DNA from: Clostridiales bacterium
GTDB taxonomy: Bacteria > Bacillota > Clostridia > Lachnospirales > Lachnospiraceae
Reading direction: 5' to 3'
NCBI GenBank assembly: GCA_029098165.1
Contig: JAQXNU010000081.1
Coordinates: 1 to 39,988, forward strand
Length of the DNA: 39,988 nucleotides
Position numbers and translations under genes: made by a program. This document shows, one piece after another, positions 25,558 to 33,603 of the stretch; position 1 is the stretch's first letter, and the number at the start of each line of letters is the position of its first letter. The notes beneath the pieces were generated by a model. The model worked only from the letters and a program-made list of their open reading frames with translations, did not search any database and was not told the DNA's origin.

Positions 25558-27018
25558 CTAATTTAATATAAAGATTCTGAATGCAGTCGTTCTAGGTGGA
25601 ATGCTTGCGGTCTGTGCATTGGAATGTTCTACTCGGATTAGATCTCCAACACGTAGACGATTGAAACGAACTCTTGCTCCACCTGGTCCAAAAATTTCCG
25701 TATCGTCTGTGACATTAAAGATGACTTGTGTATTGATATTATTTGGATTACCAATGGTGATCGTTCGAAGTCTATTGTCTCGATTGATGATTGTTCCGCT
25801 AGTCACCGTAAATGGTTCTTCAATAAATGCGATAATACTAAATGCTATAGTCTGCGGTGGAATACTTCTAGTAAATCGACTCGAGTAAGCCGCGGAAATG
25901 AACATGCCAACACGAAGATTATTTACTCTGATTGCACGGAAATTCTGATCCCGAATTACAGTATTCGGTGTAACAATTAATGTGATCAGCTGATTCTGGT
26001 TCGGTATCGTGACAACACTCAATGCTACTGTGACCTGTACATTGATTCCAACTCGGTTGATTGCACGGATAATGCCATCCTGAAGAAATAGAATCTCATT
26101 CTGTGGAGCTGGGAAGTTATTCCGTGGAAAATGTTCACGTGGACCAAATCTTCTTCTCGGTGGTCGGCCTCCTGGACCTGGTTGAGGTGGTCTCACTGGA
26201 CCTCCTGGTCTACCTGGTCTTGGTGGTGGCACCACTGGACCTGGACCTCCTGGTCTGCCTGGACCGCCTGGTCTTGGTGGTGGTACGTCTGGACCTGGGC
26301 CTCCTGGGTTGCCTGGTCTACCTGGTCTTGGTGGTGCGACTGGGCCTGGGCCTTGTGCTAGTCGTTGCACCTCTGGATCTAGGCCTTGCACTGGTTGTTG
26401 GTTCACTGTGCTTGGCTCTTGTGCCACAATGGATGCAACTGGACCTTGATTATCTGCGCCACTCAGGTTGTCGACAAATTCCTCCCTGCTAATTTGGTCA
26501 TCCGCAAGAATTGTCCAATTACTCGGCCATCCATCATACCCATCATCAAACATTTCGTTTCCATCCCAACGATCCATATAATCGTCACTATTCGGATCAA
26601 TTAATTCACTATCGGAACGGATTCGATCCATACGATTTATTTCAGAATCAGATGCTACTCCATTCCTAAGATTTCTGTCATCATCCTCATCTTCAAACCT
26701 TCCATGCCAACGATCCATATCGTCATCTTCCTCTTGCTGTAAATCATTCATCTGATTCATATCATTGACTTCCATTCGGCGTGATTGATTCATCTGATTC
26801 ATATTATTGACATCATTTCGGCGTGTTCCATTTGTCTGATTCATACCATCCATATCATCGACCCATGTTCCATATGTTCGATTTAAGACACTGTTATCAT
26901 CGATTAATGTTTCATCCCAACGATCCCCATCATCGTTGGCTGATCGAATATCAGCATCTCGTTGACCGATATCACTTATCTGTTTCAGTAAGTTTCTTTC
27001 ATTCACATAGTCTGGCAT
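25558..27018 (-). CDS. Large repetitive protein: acidic DRW region, Pro/Gly collagen-like region, tandem C-terminal domains
   Basis: 486 residues from ATG 27018 (MPDYVNERN); the track's TTG start at 27060 has no ribosome site. Residues 1-185 are Asp/Asn/Met-rich with short repeats: a MNQ-x-N-x-x-RR pattern, and three DRW motifs (GDRWDE, DRWHGR, DRWDGN). Residues 210-300 are Pro/Gly-rich, with an 18-residue unit such as PPRPGGPGRPGGPGP repeated. The last 170 residues hold two similar domains; compare NLRVGMFISA...SIPPQTIAF with RLRVGDLIRV...SIPPRTTAF, reminiscent of DUF5666-like barrels. No signal peptide or membrane anchor. I know no function; a spore-surface or structural role is a guess. 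The gene lies 100 bases upstream of superoxide reductase. Confidence 0.8.
   Translation of the reverse strand: MPDYVNERNLLKQISDIGQRDADIRSANDDGDRWDETLIDDNSVLNRTYGTWVDDMDGMNQTNGTRRNDVNNMNQMNQSRRMEVNDMNQMNDLQQEEDDDMDRWHGRFEDEDDDRNLRNGVASDSEINRMDRIRSDSELIDPNSDDYMDRWDGNEMFDDGYDGWPSNWTILADDQISREEFVDNLSGADNQGPVASIVAQEPSTVNQQPVQGLDPEVQRLAQGPGPVAPPRPGRPGNPGGPGPDVPPPRPGGPGRPGGPGPVVPPPRPGRPGGPVRPPQPGPGGRPPRRRFGPREHFPRNNFPAPQNEILFLQDGIIRAINRVGINVQVTVALSVVTIPNQNQLITLIVTPNTVIRDQNFRAIRVNNLRVGMFISAAYSSRFTRSIPPQTIAFSIIAFIEEPFTVTSGTIINRDNRLRTITIGNPNNINTQVIFNVTDDTEIFGPGGARVRFNRLRVGDLIRVEHSNAQTASIPPRTTAFRIFILN
26213..26352 (-). repeat. 54-base tandem repeat coding the Pro/Gly region
   Basis: The plus strand unit CCTGGTCTTGGTGGTGG and on is repeated at 26213, 26267 and 26321 (the third copy partial and one codon short), 18 codons each. 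It encodes the collagen-like part of the large repetitive protein and could expand or shrink by slippage. Confidence 0.85.
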
Positions 27019-27193
27019 ATTTTTGCTCTCAATGTTTTTATTATATACTATGCAGTTCAAAACATAGTTGAAACTACTTGCTTACAAAAGAATCAATTTC
27101 GGCGTTACTTTTTTCGACGTATTTCGACTTCTTTTGACAGTAACAAATTATTGTACTACAAGTGTAGAAAAATAGCATTAATCATACACACAA

Positions 27194-27670
27194 TTATTTG
27201 ATATGTCCCTGTTGGTACAAATAATCTAAAAACCCCTGACAACCTTCCACGACATCCTTATAGGTAATGTCGAATCTTCCAGAATACCAAGGGTCTGAAA
27301 TACTGTCATGCCTTCCTGCATAATCAAGTAATAACGATATCTTACCACCCTTATGCCCGGTCATGCGTTCCATATTTCGAATGTTCATGGTATCCATTCC
27401 AATTAGGTAATCATAGTAATCATAATCTGCTTTTTTCAGCTGAACTGCTGTTTTTCCATCACAACAAAGTCCATGTCGAGCAAGTTCCTCTCTTGCTGGT
27501 GGATACACTGGATTTCCTTTTCCATTCCAGATTTCTTCTGTACTAGTTGCTGCAGAAGCAATCTCAAATTGATCTGCGATTCCTTGTTTTTTTACCATAT
27601 CTTTAAAAATAAATTCTGCCATTGGGCTACGACAGATGTTGCCGTGGCAGATGAATAATACTTTTATCAT
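27194..27670 (-). CDS. Low-molecular-weight protein tyrosine phosphatase
   Basis: 158 residues, the full family length. The phosphate loop CHGNICRSP (C-x5-R-S) sits at residues 8-16 and the general acid aspartate in SDPWYSGRFDITY near residue 127. These enzymes remove phosphate from tyrosine residues, or from arginine in the YwlE group; the residue after the loop that separates the two groups cannot be judged safely here. ATG 27670 has AGGAG at 6 bases. Single gene; cytosolic. Confidence 0.94.
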   Translation of the reverse strand: MIKVLFICHGNICRSPMAEFIFKDMVKKQGIADQFEIASAATSTEEIWNGKGNPVYPPAREELARHGLCCDGKTAVQLKKADYDYYDYLIGMDTMNIRNMERMTGHKGGKISLLLDYAGRHDSISDPWYSGRFDITYKDVVEGCQGFLDYLYQQGHIK

Positions 27671-27787
27671 AAAATTCTCCTATCTCAAAATTCCGTGAAA
27701 TGCATACTTTTGCAAGTTTTTTATCTTTATTCCTTAGTTTCATATAGAAAATTTTCAAAATGATAGATTGATATTGACATTTCCTAC

Positions 27788-28555
27788 TTAATGTGTTCTT
27801 ACATATGATGCAACTTCATACGCCACATACTCATGATCAAATTCATAACCAAGTTTTTCAGCCAGATGAACCGAACTCATATTTTGAGCATCCCAACTTG
27901 GATACAAACCTTCATCCAAGCAATTTATTATAAGTGCAGAACACACTATTGTCGCCAAATGTTTTCTTCTTTCAGATTCTACTGTATCTACTTCAATCTC
28001 TATACCTTCATTATAACGAGTATAAGAAGATGCTCCCGCAACAATCTTTCCATCTTTAATAATTACCATTCCTCTACCCATTTTCAGATATTGTTCTTTG
28101 CTTTCAAAAGAAGAAACAAAATCTGCTGTCACAGGATTCTCTAAACATTTATCATAAATATCAGAATCTATCTGCTTTAATTCATATCCTACTGGAAGCT
28201 TGCTTACTTCTCTTTGCAATGCTTCTTTATCAAAGTTTGTATCTTTTTTTATTGCATACCTAATTACCCTCTTCGAAGATGGAAAACATTCTTCAATCAA
28301 TTTGGCCCACGCTTCATCCTGTGGCACCATTATCACAAACCCATCGGGTTTGTTTATTACAAGTTCTCTATTTGGTTCTCCGGCAAAAAAGCCAAAACAT
28401 CCTACAAATGCAAAAGCTGATTTAGGGTTCTTCAAATCAGTAACATATATTTTTCCCATAACGTTTTGAAGGCATGAATAAATCAATGTTTCTTGCCAGC
28501 CTTTAAAAATCTCTTTAACCTTGGATGTATCTTTTATTTCGTATACCAATGTCAT
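27788..28555 (-). CDS. GNAT acetyltransferase, ZmaR-like (GNAT_acetyltran) type
   Basis: 255 residues. The N-terminal half (TLVYEIKDTSKVKEIFKGWQETLIYSCLQ) and the GFFAGEPNRELV segment are typical of the longer GNAT group that includes the zwittermicin-resistance protein ZmaR. The C-terminal half has the acetyl-CoA part (IVAGASSYTRYNEGIEIEVDTVESERRKHLATIV, with R-R-K-H-L-A). Role unknown; self-resistance or small-molecule modification is only a family hint. Start is uncertain: GTG 28558 or ATG 28555 both crowd the GGAGG; a TTG at 28549 has better spacing. Confidence 0.85.
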   Translation of the reverse strand: MTLVYEIKDTSKVKEIFKGWQETLIYSCLQNVMGKIYVTDLKNPKSAFAFVGCFGFFAGEPNRELVINKPDGFVIMVPQDEAWAKLIEECFPSSKRVIRYAIKKDTNFDKEALQREVSKLPVGYELKQIDSDIYDKCLENPVTADFVSSFESKEQYLKMGRGMVIIKDGKIVAGASSYTRYNEGIEIEVDTVESERRKHLATIVCSALIINCLDEGLYPSWDAQNMSSVHLAEKLGYEFDHEYVAYEVASYVRTH

Positions 28556-28558
28556 CAC

Positions 28559-28836
28559 CCTCCATTAAGAAAATAGGAATTTAGTACAATTCGTTCTACT
28601 TCTTATTGCTACAGTATATTATAAAGGTTCTCTTCGATATAATCAAAAGCAACATGATGATCGTGAATGAAAAACTATATAGAGTGTGTATACTTAGGCG
28701 TTTGCAAAACGCCTAAAGCCGCATAAACACGGGATTTTCTTGTCACAAAAATCAAATAACTCCTCACTGGATATGGTATAATAGAGTTGTCAAAAACTAA
28801 AAACAATCATCCAAGAAAGGAGTTATTCTGATATCT
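28559..28836. other. Left flank of a broken transposable element
   Basis: No gene. It contains a perfect hairpin TTAGGCGTTT-GCA-AAACGCCTAA (28694-28716) and a plus-strand TATAAT-like region (GGTATAATAG, about 28786) followed by GAAAGGAG in front of the broken transposase. The left end of the element is probably within it, but I cannot define terminal repeats because the right end is lost. Confidence 0.45.
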
Positions 28837-29270
28837 ATGATACCATATAAACAGCTTTCCTTAAATGATATTTTTGCAAATTGACAAGAAAAATTTGAAA
28901 ATGACAAACCTGCGTTTCTTTCTCTATTAGAAACTCATATCGACATTGATCAAATTATTCCGATTTCCTTTAGAAATCATTTCTATGCATCAACGCGAAG
29001 ATCCCGTAAATACCCTTTACAAGCTTTTCTATGGGCTTTAATCATTCAGCGTATTTTCTCAATCCCTACAGACCAGCTTCTTTTAACCTTTCTCGCTTAC
29101 TCGAAACCACTTCGTGAATTCTATGGTTTTACAAAAGTACCTGATGCTTCTAAAATTACCCGTTTTAAACAGGATTTTTCGATGACCTACAACTCGTTTT
29201 TAATAACCTTGTTGATGTTACTGAACCTATCTGCCAAACCATTCTTTGACGTTATTCTTTTCCAACCAAC
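28837..29270 (+). mobile_element. Transposase pseudogene (DUF772-type N-terminal region)
   Basis: From ATG 28837 the frame reads MIPYKQLSLNDIFAN, then a TGA stop, then QEKFENDKPAFLSLLETHID and onward through PISFRNHFYASTRRSRKYPLQAFLWALIIQR and SKPLREFYGFTKVPDASKITRFKQDF. This is the DUF772-like N-terminal part of an IS1182-type transposase, to my reading. After KQDF the sense moves to another frame (FDDLQLVFNNLVDVTEPICQ) and then stops near 29250. The catalytic part is gone. The ORF track shows none of it because of the breaks. Confidence 0.8.
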
Positions 29271-29282
29271 AAAAACTGTATT

Positions 29283-29375
29283 CTACGGACACTCTACATG
29301 ATGGAGAGCTACAAGACAAGTCTGCACATTAAAGCCAGTACCACACTTGTTCGTCGAGCCAATCAGCATTACTTT
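29283..29375 (-). pseudogene. Scrap of an integrative-element helicase/DNA-methylase protein
   Basis: On the minus strand, EKVMLIGSTNKCGTGFNVQ then TCLVALHHVECP, stop. This strongly recalls the helicase motif region found in the very large SNF2-like/methylase proteins of conjugative elements, usually GST-x-K-M-GAGTNVQ-x-RLVALHHLDCPWRP. Several invariant positions are altered, and stops flank it, so it is a dead piece. It lies head-to-head with the transposase remnant, which suggests successive insertions and deletions. Confidence 0.65.
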
Positions 29376-29634
29376 TTCTCAGCTTTGAACAGTACCGGGA
29401 TAGTAATAAACATATAGTAATATTATTAACTTTGACTCATTGACTATATAACAAAATTTCCAGATTCTTTCATAACTATTCTGAACCCGTTTTTTATTAT
29501 CAAGAATGACAAAGGCGATTTATAGCTGTAATGAGATATCACATCAGTTGTTGAATGAGATTTAAACAATGCTGCAGACCATATTAAACTACGAGTTCTT
29601 GTCCTATTCTAGAATATCATATCATCAGCCACTA
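29376..29634. other. Non-coding remnant region
   Basis: About 260 bases. The minus strand has one open frame of some 54 codons (TRTRSLIWSAALFKSHSTTD to ESGNFVI-stop) without a start or ribosome site; I do not recognise it. Probably more decayed mobile DNA. Confidence 0.3.
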
Positions 29635-29663
29635 TTGACTGAATTTACCATAAGCAGTATAAT
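29635..29663 (+). promoter_or_regulatory. Promoter of the Ig-like secreted protein gene
   Basis: TTGACT and TATAAT with 17 bases between, 60 bases before the start codon. Confidence 0.78.
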
Positions 29664-29722
29664 GTATTCTAATAAGATACGTTCATTTAACTAATAAGTA
29701 TACACAAATAAGGAGTGATTCT

Positions 29723-30715
29723 ATGCGAAAATTCAAGATATGGATTCTATGTTGCACTCTCATACTACTGCTTGCATCTACAACCTGTTTCACAGCATTT
29801 GCGGCTTCTAATCTTACTGTCACTTCCAACAAAACATTAACAGCCAAATTTAACAAATACGATAACGTAACAGTATGCAAGAATTCGACCCTCACACTTG
29901 CAAAACGTAAAGGAGAGCCTGTAGGACTTGAAATAAATAAGAGTCTTGTAGTAGAAGAAGGAGGCAAAATTACTGGAGATGGAATACTAATATTTGATAA
30001 AAACGCGACCTATTCAGGAATCACCTTGTACTATAAGTACAAAGGCGAACTTAAGAAGCTTCCGCCAAACCGTAAATTGGATCAACTTAGTTCCGATGAA
30101 GATTACAGACCATCGTTTTACTTCGATTCTAAGAATGGTATCTATGTCCTGAATGCTGAGTTTACTGGAGGAGACCCATTTGCCATAGAGATATCGAGGA
30201 AACATGTGAAAATGCTCATCAAAGATAAACAGCAGCTTGATTTGTCTGGATTAACCGAAGGCGTTACCTGGAAAAGTTCAAAGAAAGCGGTTGCAACAGT
30301 AAGCAAAACAGGTAAGGTTACTGCTAAAAAGCTTGGTACAGCAGTTATTACGGCTACCTACGAAGGCAAGAAATATTCCTGTGAAGTTGAAGTAGTGAAA
30401 AAGGGACTGAATCAGAGCAACATGTACATGGAAACCGGCAACGAATTTTATCTCTTCCTTAATGGAACCAAAGTAAAGGCAGTCGCAAGTTCGGATAAGA
30501 CAGTCGCCAAGATTACAAAAAAATTAGTAGTCACTGCAGTTTCACCAGGCGAATGTACCATAACCGTGAGAGGAACTGATGGTATACGCTACAAATGCAA
30601 AATTACAGTAGGTAATCCTGGCGAACAGCAACCTAACGACCAGCCACCTACAGATCATCAACCTCAGAACCAACAGCCACAGGATAACAATCCACCTGCA
30701 ACAAATAACCCATAA
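29723..30715 (+). CDS. Secreted protein with Ig-like (BIG2) domains
   Basis: 330 residues. A signal peptide (hydrophobic run IWILCCTLILLLASTTCFTAFA, cleavage near AFA-A) directs export. Residues 28-165 are strand-rich and unassigned. From about 170 to 235 there is a BIG2 domain (LTEGVTWKSSKKAVATVSKTG, then GKVTAKKLGTAVITATYEGKKY). A second, weaker one covers about 240-295 (KAVASSDKTVAKI ... GECTITVRGTDG). The tail of 35 residues is Pro/Gln/Asn-rich without LPxTG or other wall anchor. BIG2 domains are adhesion or surface modules; the ligand is unknown. ATG 29723 follows AAGGAG. Monocistronic with its own promoter and terminator. Confidence 0.88.
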   Translation: MRKFKIWILCCTLILLLASTTCFTAFAASNLTVTSNKTLTAKFNKYDNVTVCKNSTLTLAKRKGEPVGLEINKSLVVEEGGKITGDGILIFDKNATYSGITLYYKYKGELKKLPPNRKLDQLSSDEDYRPSFYFDSKNGIYVLNAEFTGGDPFAIEISRKHVKMLIKDKQQLDLSGLTEGVTWKSSKKAVATVSKTGKVTAKKLGTAVITATYEGKKYSCEVEVVKKGLNQSNMYMETGNEFYLFLNGTKVKAVASSDKTVAKITKKLVVTAVSPGECTITVRGTDGIRYKCKITVGNPGEQQPNDQPPTDHQPQNQQPQDNNPPATNNP

Positions 30716-30768
30716 TTCCACGAACATTACAACGGTAGGGATGCTACATACATATAATAAAAGGCTAT

Positions 30769-30822
30769 AAAATGATAAACGCTTCATAATGGGAATCCCT
30801 ACTATGAAGCGTTTATCATTTT
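30769..30822. terminator. Strong hairpin terminator
   Basis: AAAATGATAAACGCTTCATA is repeated as its perfect complement after a 14-base loop, followed by ATATCTC. The A-rich and T-rich arm ends make it work for both the Ig-like gene and the converging DUF2828 remnant. Confidence 0.8.
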
Positions 30823-30838
30823 ATATCTCAAGCTCAAC

Positions 30839-31390
30839 TCATGCAACATATTCCTTTATTGCATCCTGAGAAAAACCTGAAAGAAGACATAATCCTTCCT
30901 CATTATCAACTTTTGGAATTGTATCTGTTCTACCACAGACATTCCAAAAAATAAGACGAGGCATCTGATATCCATTCTCCTCATATCTTTTTGCTATTTT
31001 TTCAAACAGCACATCATTTACTGGATGCCATTTCTCTATATTAGAATAGTCCGACCTAGTAGCAATATCAAACTCCATATCGGATATAATAAGTACCTGT
31101 TTTGGAAGTTCTTCTCTTGGGACCTCCTTGCATTTTGCCATATCAAGAATCAATTCAAAAACTGCCTCAATATTGGTATTTGCAACCTCATCATGAGCAT
31201 ACATGATTTCTAGTTTATCCTTAAGACTTGTATTTTCCTTAAGATCAATAAACTGAGGACGCCCACTAAAGGTAATTGCCTTATTGTGGAATACACCCTT
31301 TAACTGCTCGATTCTTGTTTTCAGACTACAGGTAATCCCAATGTAATGTCCCGTCTGATTGTCTTTTATTGCATTCGTAAACAGGCAAAA
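30839..31390 (-). pseudogene. Histidine-kinase scrap fused to the C-terminal part of a DUF2828 protein
   Basis: The open minus-strand frame runs from a TAG at 31391 to 30839. Its first 26 codons read FTNAIKDNQTGHYIGITCSL and copy the ATPase domain of the kinase at 33604-34956 (LTNAVKYNQTGHYIGITCSL). From about 31306 the frame continues without a stop as the end of a DUF2828-type, vWA-like protein: NKAITFSGRPQFIDL, ANTNIEAVFELIL, VLIISDMEFDIA, MPRLIFWNVCGRTDTIP, LLSGFSQDAIKEYV. The first 300 or more residues of that protein are missing. The track shows only the part from an internal ATG (31204), which has no good ribosome site. A dead chimera, most likely. Confidence 0.82.
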
Positions 31391-31413
31391 CTATGCACAT
31401 ACAATTATAATTA

Positions 31414-31467
31414 TTGACTACACGATTAAAATTTGCTATCATATTATTGACCATATGGTTAATAATA
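31414..31467 (+). promoter_or_regulatory. tetR promoter and palindromic operator
   Basis: Promoter TTGACT - 17 bases - TATCAT (31414-31442), followed at once by TATTATTGACCAT-ATGGTTAATAATA (31442-31467), a 26-base inverted repeat with a single mismatch pair. The palindrome begins in the -10 and covers the start of transcription, the classic layout for self-repression by the TetR protein 22 bases downstream. Confidence 0.78.
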
Positions 31468-31489
31468 TATACTTAAGGAAACATACAAC

Positions 31490-32095
31490 ATGAAAAAAAG
31501 TGAAAAAACAGAACTTACAATATCAAAAATACTAGAAGCCTCCATGAATGAATTCGGCAAAAATGGATATTCCGGGGGCTCTATAAATAGTATTTGTAAT
31601 ACTGGAATCAACAAAGGGTTGATTTATCATAATTTTGAAGGAAAAGATGACCTTTACCTGACATGTCTGAACCACAGCTGCAAAAAGCTTATAAGTCATC
31701 TTAATGAGCAGGAAAGAACAAAGAATCTGCAGAACTATATGTCTGCCCGTATGGATTTTTTCAACAAATATCCCCGTGAATCCCGTATTTTTTTTGAGGC
31801 ATTACTATCCCCGCCTCCTCATCTATTAAGTCAGATAAGTCAGATGCTTTCAGAATTCAATCGATTAAATGAGAAAATGTATAACCGTACTCTTGATTCT
31901 GTTATCCTTCGTGACGGAATATCAAGAGAAGATGCGATATCCTATTTTCACCTAATGCAACTCATGCTGAACGGCTATTTCAGCAGCCCGACATTTCATA
32001 ATACTGATTTGTCCGAAAAAATAGAAATACACGAAATGATAGTATCCAAACTGCTTGATTATATGCTATATGGCATTGCGAAAGGAGAGAATTAA
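31490..32095 (+). CDS. TetR/AcrR-family transcriptional regulator
   Basis: 201 residues. The N-terminal helix-turn-helix is typical: ISKILEASMNEFGKNGYSGGSINSICNTGINKGLIYHNFEGKDDLY, with the G-x-x-Y-H-x-F-x-x-K-x-x-L signature. The rest is an all-helical ligand domain. Such repressors usually control a neighbouring efflux gene; here the antiporter gene begins immediately after the stop (TAA-ATG), so they share one transcript. A large palindrome over its own promoter is the probable operator. ATG 31490 follows AAGGA at about 10 bases. Confidence 0.92.
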   Translation: MKKSEKTELTISKILEASMNEFGKNGYSGGSINSICNTGINKGLIYHNFEGKDDLYLTCLNHSCKKLISHLNEQERTKNLQNYMSARMDFFNKYPRESRIFFEALLSPPPHLLSQISQMLSEFNRLNEKMYNRTLDSVILRDGISREDAISYFHLMQLMLNGYFSSPTFHNTDLSEKIEIHEMIVSKLLDYMLYGIAKGEN

Positions 32096-32131
32096 ATGTT
32101 TATTAATATATTTCGATAGATTATCGTACTG

Positions 32132-33307
32132 GTGATTGCCTTTGTAGCAGGAAAGCTTATTACAAAAATAAAAATGCCATCCATCCTCGGCTGGCTGATT
32201 GTAGGGATGATTTTAGGTCCCCATGCTGTAAAATTAATACCTCAAGGTGTTTTAGATGCTGTCTGGTATAAAACATTAATTATGTGGATGCAGTGTGCGT
32301 TTGGTGTAATGCTCGGTTCAGAACTGATCTGGAGCAAGCTTAAAACCTCTGGCAAAGCACTAATTATTACTACTCTAACTCAGTCTCTTGGTGCCTTTGC
32401 AGTCGTCGCCCTTGCTTTCGGAATCGTTTTCTATTTTACGAATATACCTGTTTACCTTGCATTTGTCTTCGGCGGCATTGCCCTTGCTACTGCACCGGCT
32501 CCTGCTCTGTCCATTGTCAAAGAATTTCATGCAAAGGGACCTGTAACAAACACACTGCTTCCCATGACCATACTGGATGATATCGTAGGAATTTCCGTCT
32601 TCTTTACAGTAAATTCACTAATTGCACGAATTGTTTCCGGTGGTGCAATCCCACTTTATATGATTCCTGTTATGATTTTTCTTCCAATTATGATTGGTAT
32701 GATCGTCGGATTACCAACAGGACTATTATTAAAAAGATGTAAGAATAAATGTACGAATCTCACGGTATTGCTCTGCGGAATTACAGTTACAATGGTAACA
32801 GGTTGGATTATAAATACCTATCTTCTTTCTGGCATCACACTTAACTATATGCTGATGGGTGTTTCCTTTTCGGCAGTATTTTCCAATATGGTCACACCTT
32901 TGCAACTCGATCATATCAACAACTATTTTGCTCCTATTCTTGGTGTCTGTCTACTTGCCGCTATTGTCGATCTCGGCGCACCTTTAGACTACCACCTGAT
33001 TCTTGGAGCCGGTCTTTATACTTTTATTTATATTACCGCTCGTGCCTTTGGAAAATACTTTGGTGCCAGAGCCGGGGCAAAGCTTACCCATATGCCGGAT
33101 ACTGTCGGCAAATATCTCGGTCTGACACTATTGCCACATTCCGGCGTATCCTTAGTATTTACAGGCATTATCTGTTCGACATTAGCTTCTGCACCAGAAT
33201 TGGTTCAAATTGTACAAGGAACAATCGCCGCGGCTGCCATCATCAACGAATTCATTGCAGTAATCGCTGCAAAAAAAGGATTTGAACTTGCAGGAGAGAT
33301 ATCATAA
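32132..33307 (+). CDS. Kef-type cation:proton antiporter, interrupted at codon 8
   Basis: About 390-400 residues and 12 membrane helices of the CPA2 Na+/H+ exchanger fold (SILGWLIVGMILGPHAV, APALSIVKEFHAKGPVTNTLLPMTILDDIVGI, the latter with the DD ion site). It should exchange a cation for protons. The natural start is clearly ATG 32096: AAGGAG stands 8 bases before it, right after the tetR stop. That frame reads MFINIFR, then TAG at 32117, then IIVLVIAFVAGK in the same frame. So one amber codon cuts the gene. GTG 32132, the start given here, would rescue most of helix 1 but has no good ribosome site. Likely a recent pseudogene or a suppressed or reinitiating gene. Confidence 0.78.
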   Translation: MIAFVAGKLITKIKMPSILGWLIVGMILGPHAVKLIPQGVLDAVWYKTLIMWMQCAFGVMLGSELIWSKLKTSGKALIITTLTQSLGAFAVVALAFGIVFYFTNIPVYLAFVFGGIALATAPAPALSIVKEFHAKGPVTNTLLPMTILDDIVGISVFFTVNSLIARIVSGGAIPLYMIPVMIFLPIMIGMIVGLPTGLLLKRCKNKCTNLTVLLCGITVTMVTGWIINTYLLSGITLNYMLMGVSFSAVFSNMVTPLQLDHINNYFAPILGVCLLAAIVDLGAPLDYHLILGAGLYTFIYITARAFGKYFGARAGAKLTHMPDTVGKYLGLTLLPHSGVSLVFTGIICSTLASAPELVQIVQGTIAAAAIINEFIAVIAAKKGFELAGEIS

Positions 33308-33493
33308 GTAACTATCTTCCGCTTTTTTGCACATTTTTGACTTTTTCTTTGGTCTCCGCTTCACTGCGGTCTGTATAGCACAAGGTCTACCAGACCTTGT
33401 GTTACTTGCAAATATTGGTTTTGGATTAGCAGCATTTACTATCATATCTGCTTTGACATGGGCTATATCATTGCGTACTATCTTAAATGGCAT
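33302..33493 (-). pseudogene. N-terminal stub of a macrodomain protein
   Basis: From ATG 33493 the protein opens MPFKIVRNDIAHVKADMIVNAANPKP, the first strands and the N-A-A-N ADP-ribose loop of a macrodomain (the family opening is MPF-x-IVRNDIT-x-V-x-AD-x-IVN). After that the similarity ends: the next 38 residues are basic and unlike any macrodomain, and the frame stops inside the antiporter's end. A perfect hairpin (CACAAGGTCT-ACC-AGACCTTGTG, 33379-33401) lies in the unrelated part. A short preceding frame (MKEVYIRFKADSTFEDDAI, about 33550-33490) overlaps its start. A truncated, probably dead gene. Confidence 0.7.
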
Positions 33494-33603
33494 CATCTTC
33501 AAAAGTGCTATCTGCCTTAAATCGTATGTAGACTTCCTTCATATTCGTCACATTTCTTCCTTTCATTTCGAATTCCTGATATCCTCACCCCTATCTTTTC
33601 CCC

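Noticed and set aside
26213-26352. Tandem repeats considered as a CRISPR array
   Set aside because: The units are contiguous, in frame and code for Pro/Gly repeats; there are no spacers.
26103-26492. Plus-strand ORF of 129 Leu/Val-rich residues
   Set aside because: Antisense of the Pro/Gly repeat region; its composition merely mirrors the repeat.
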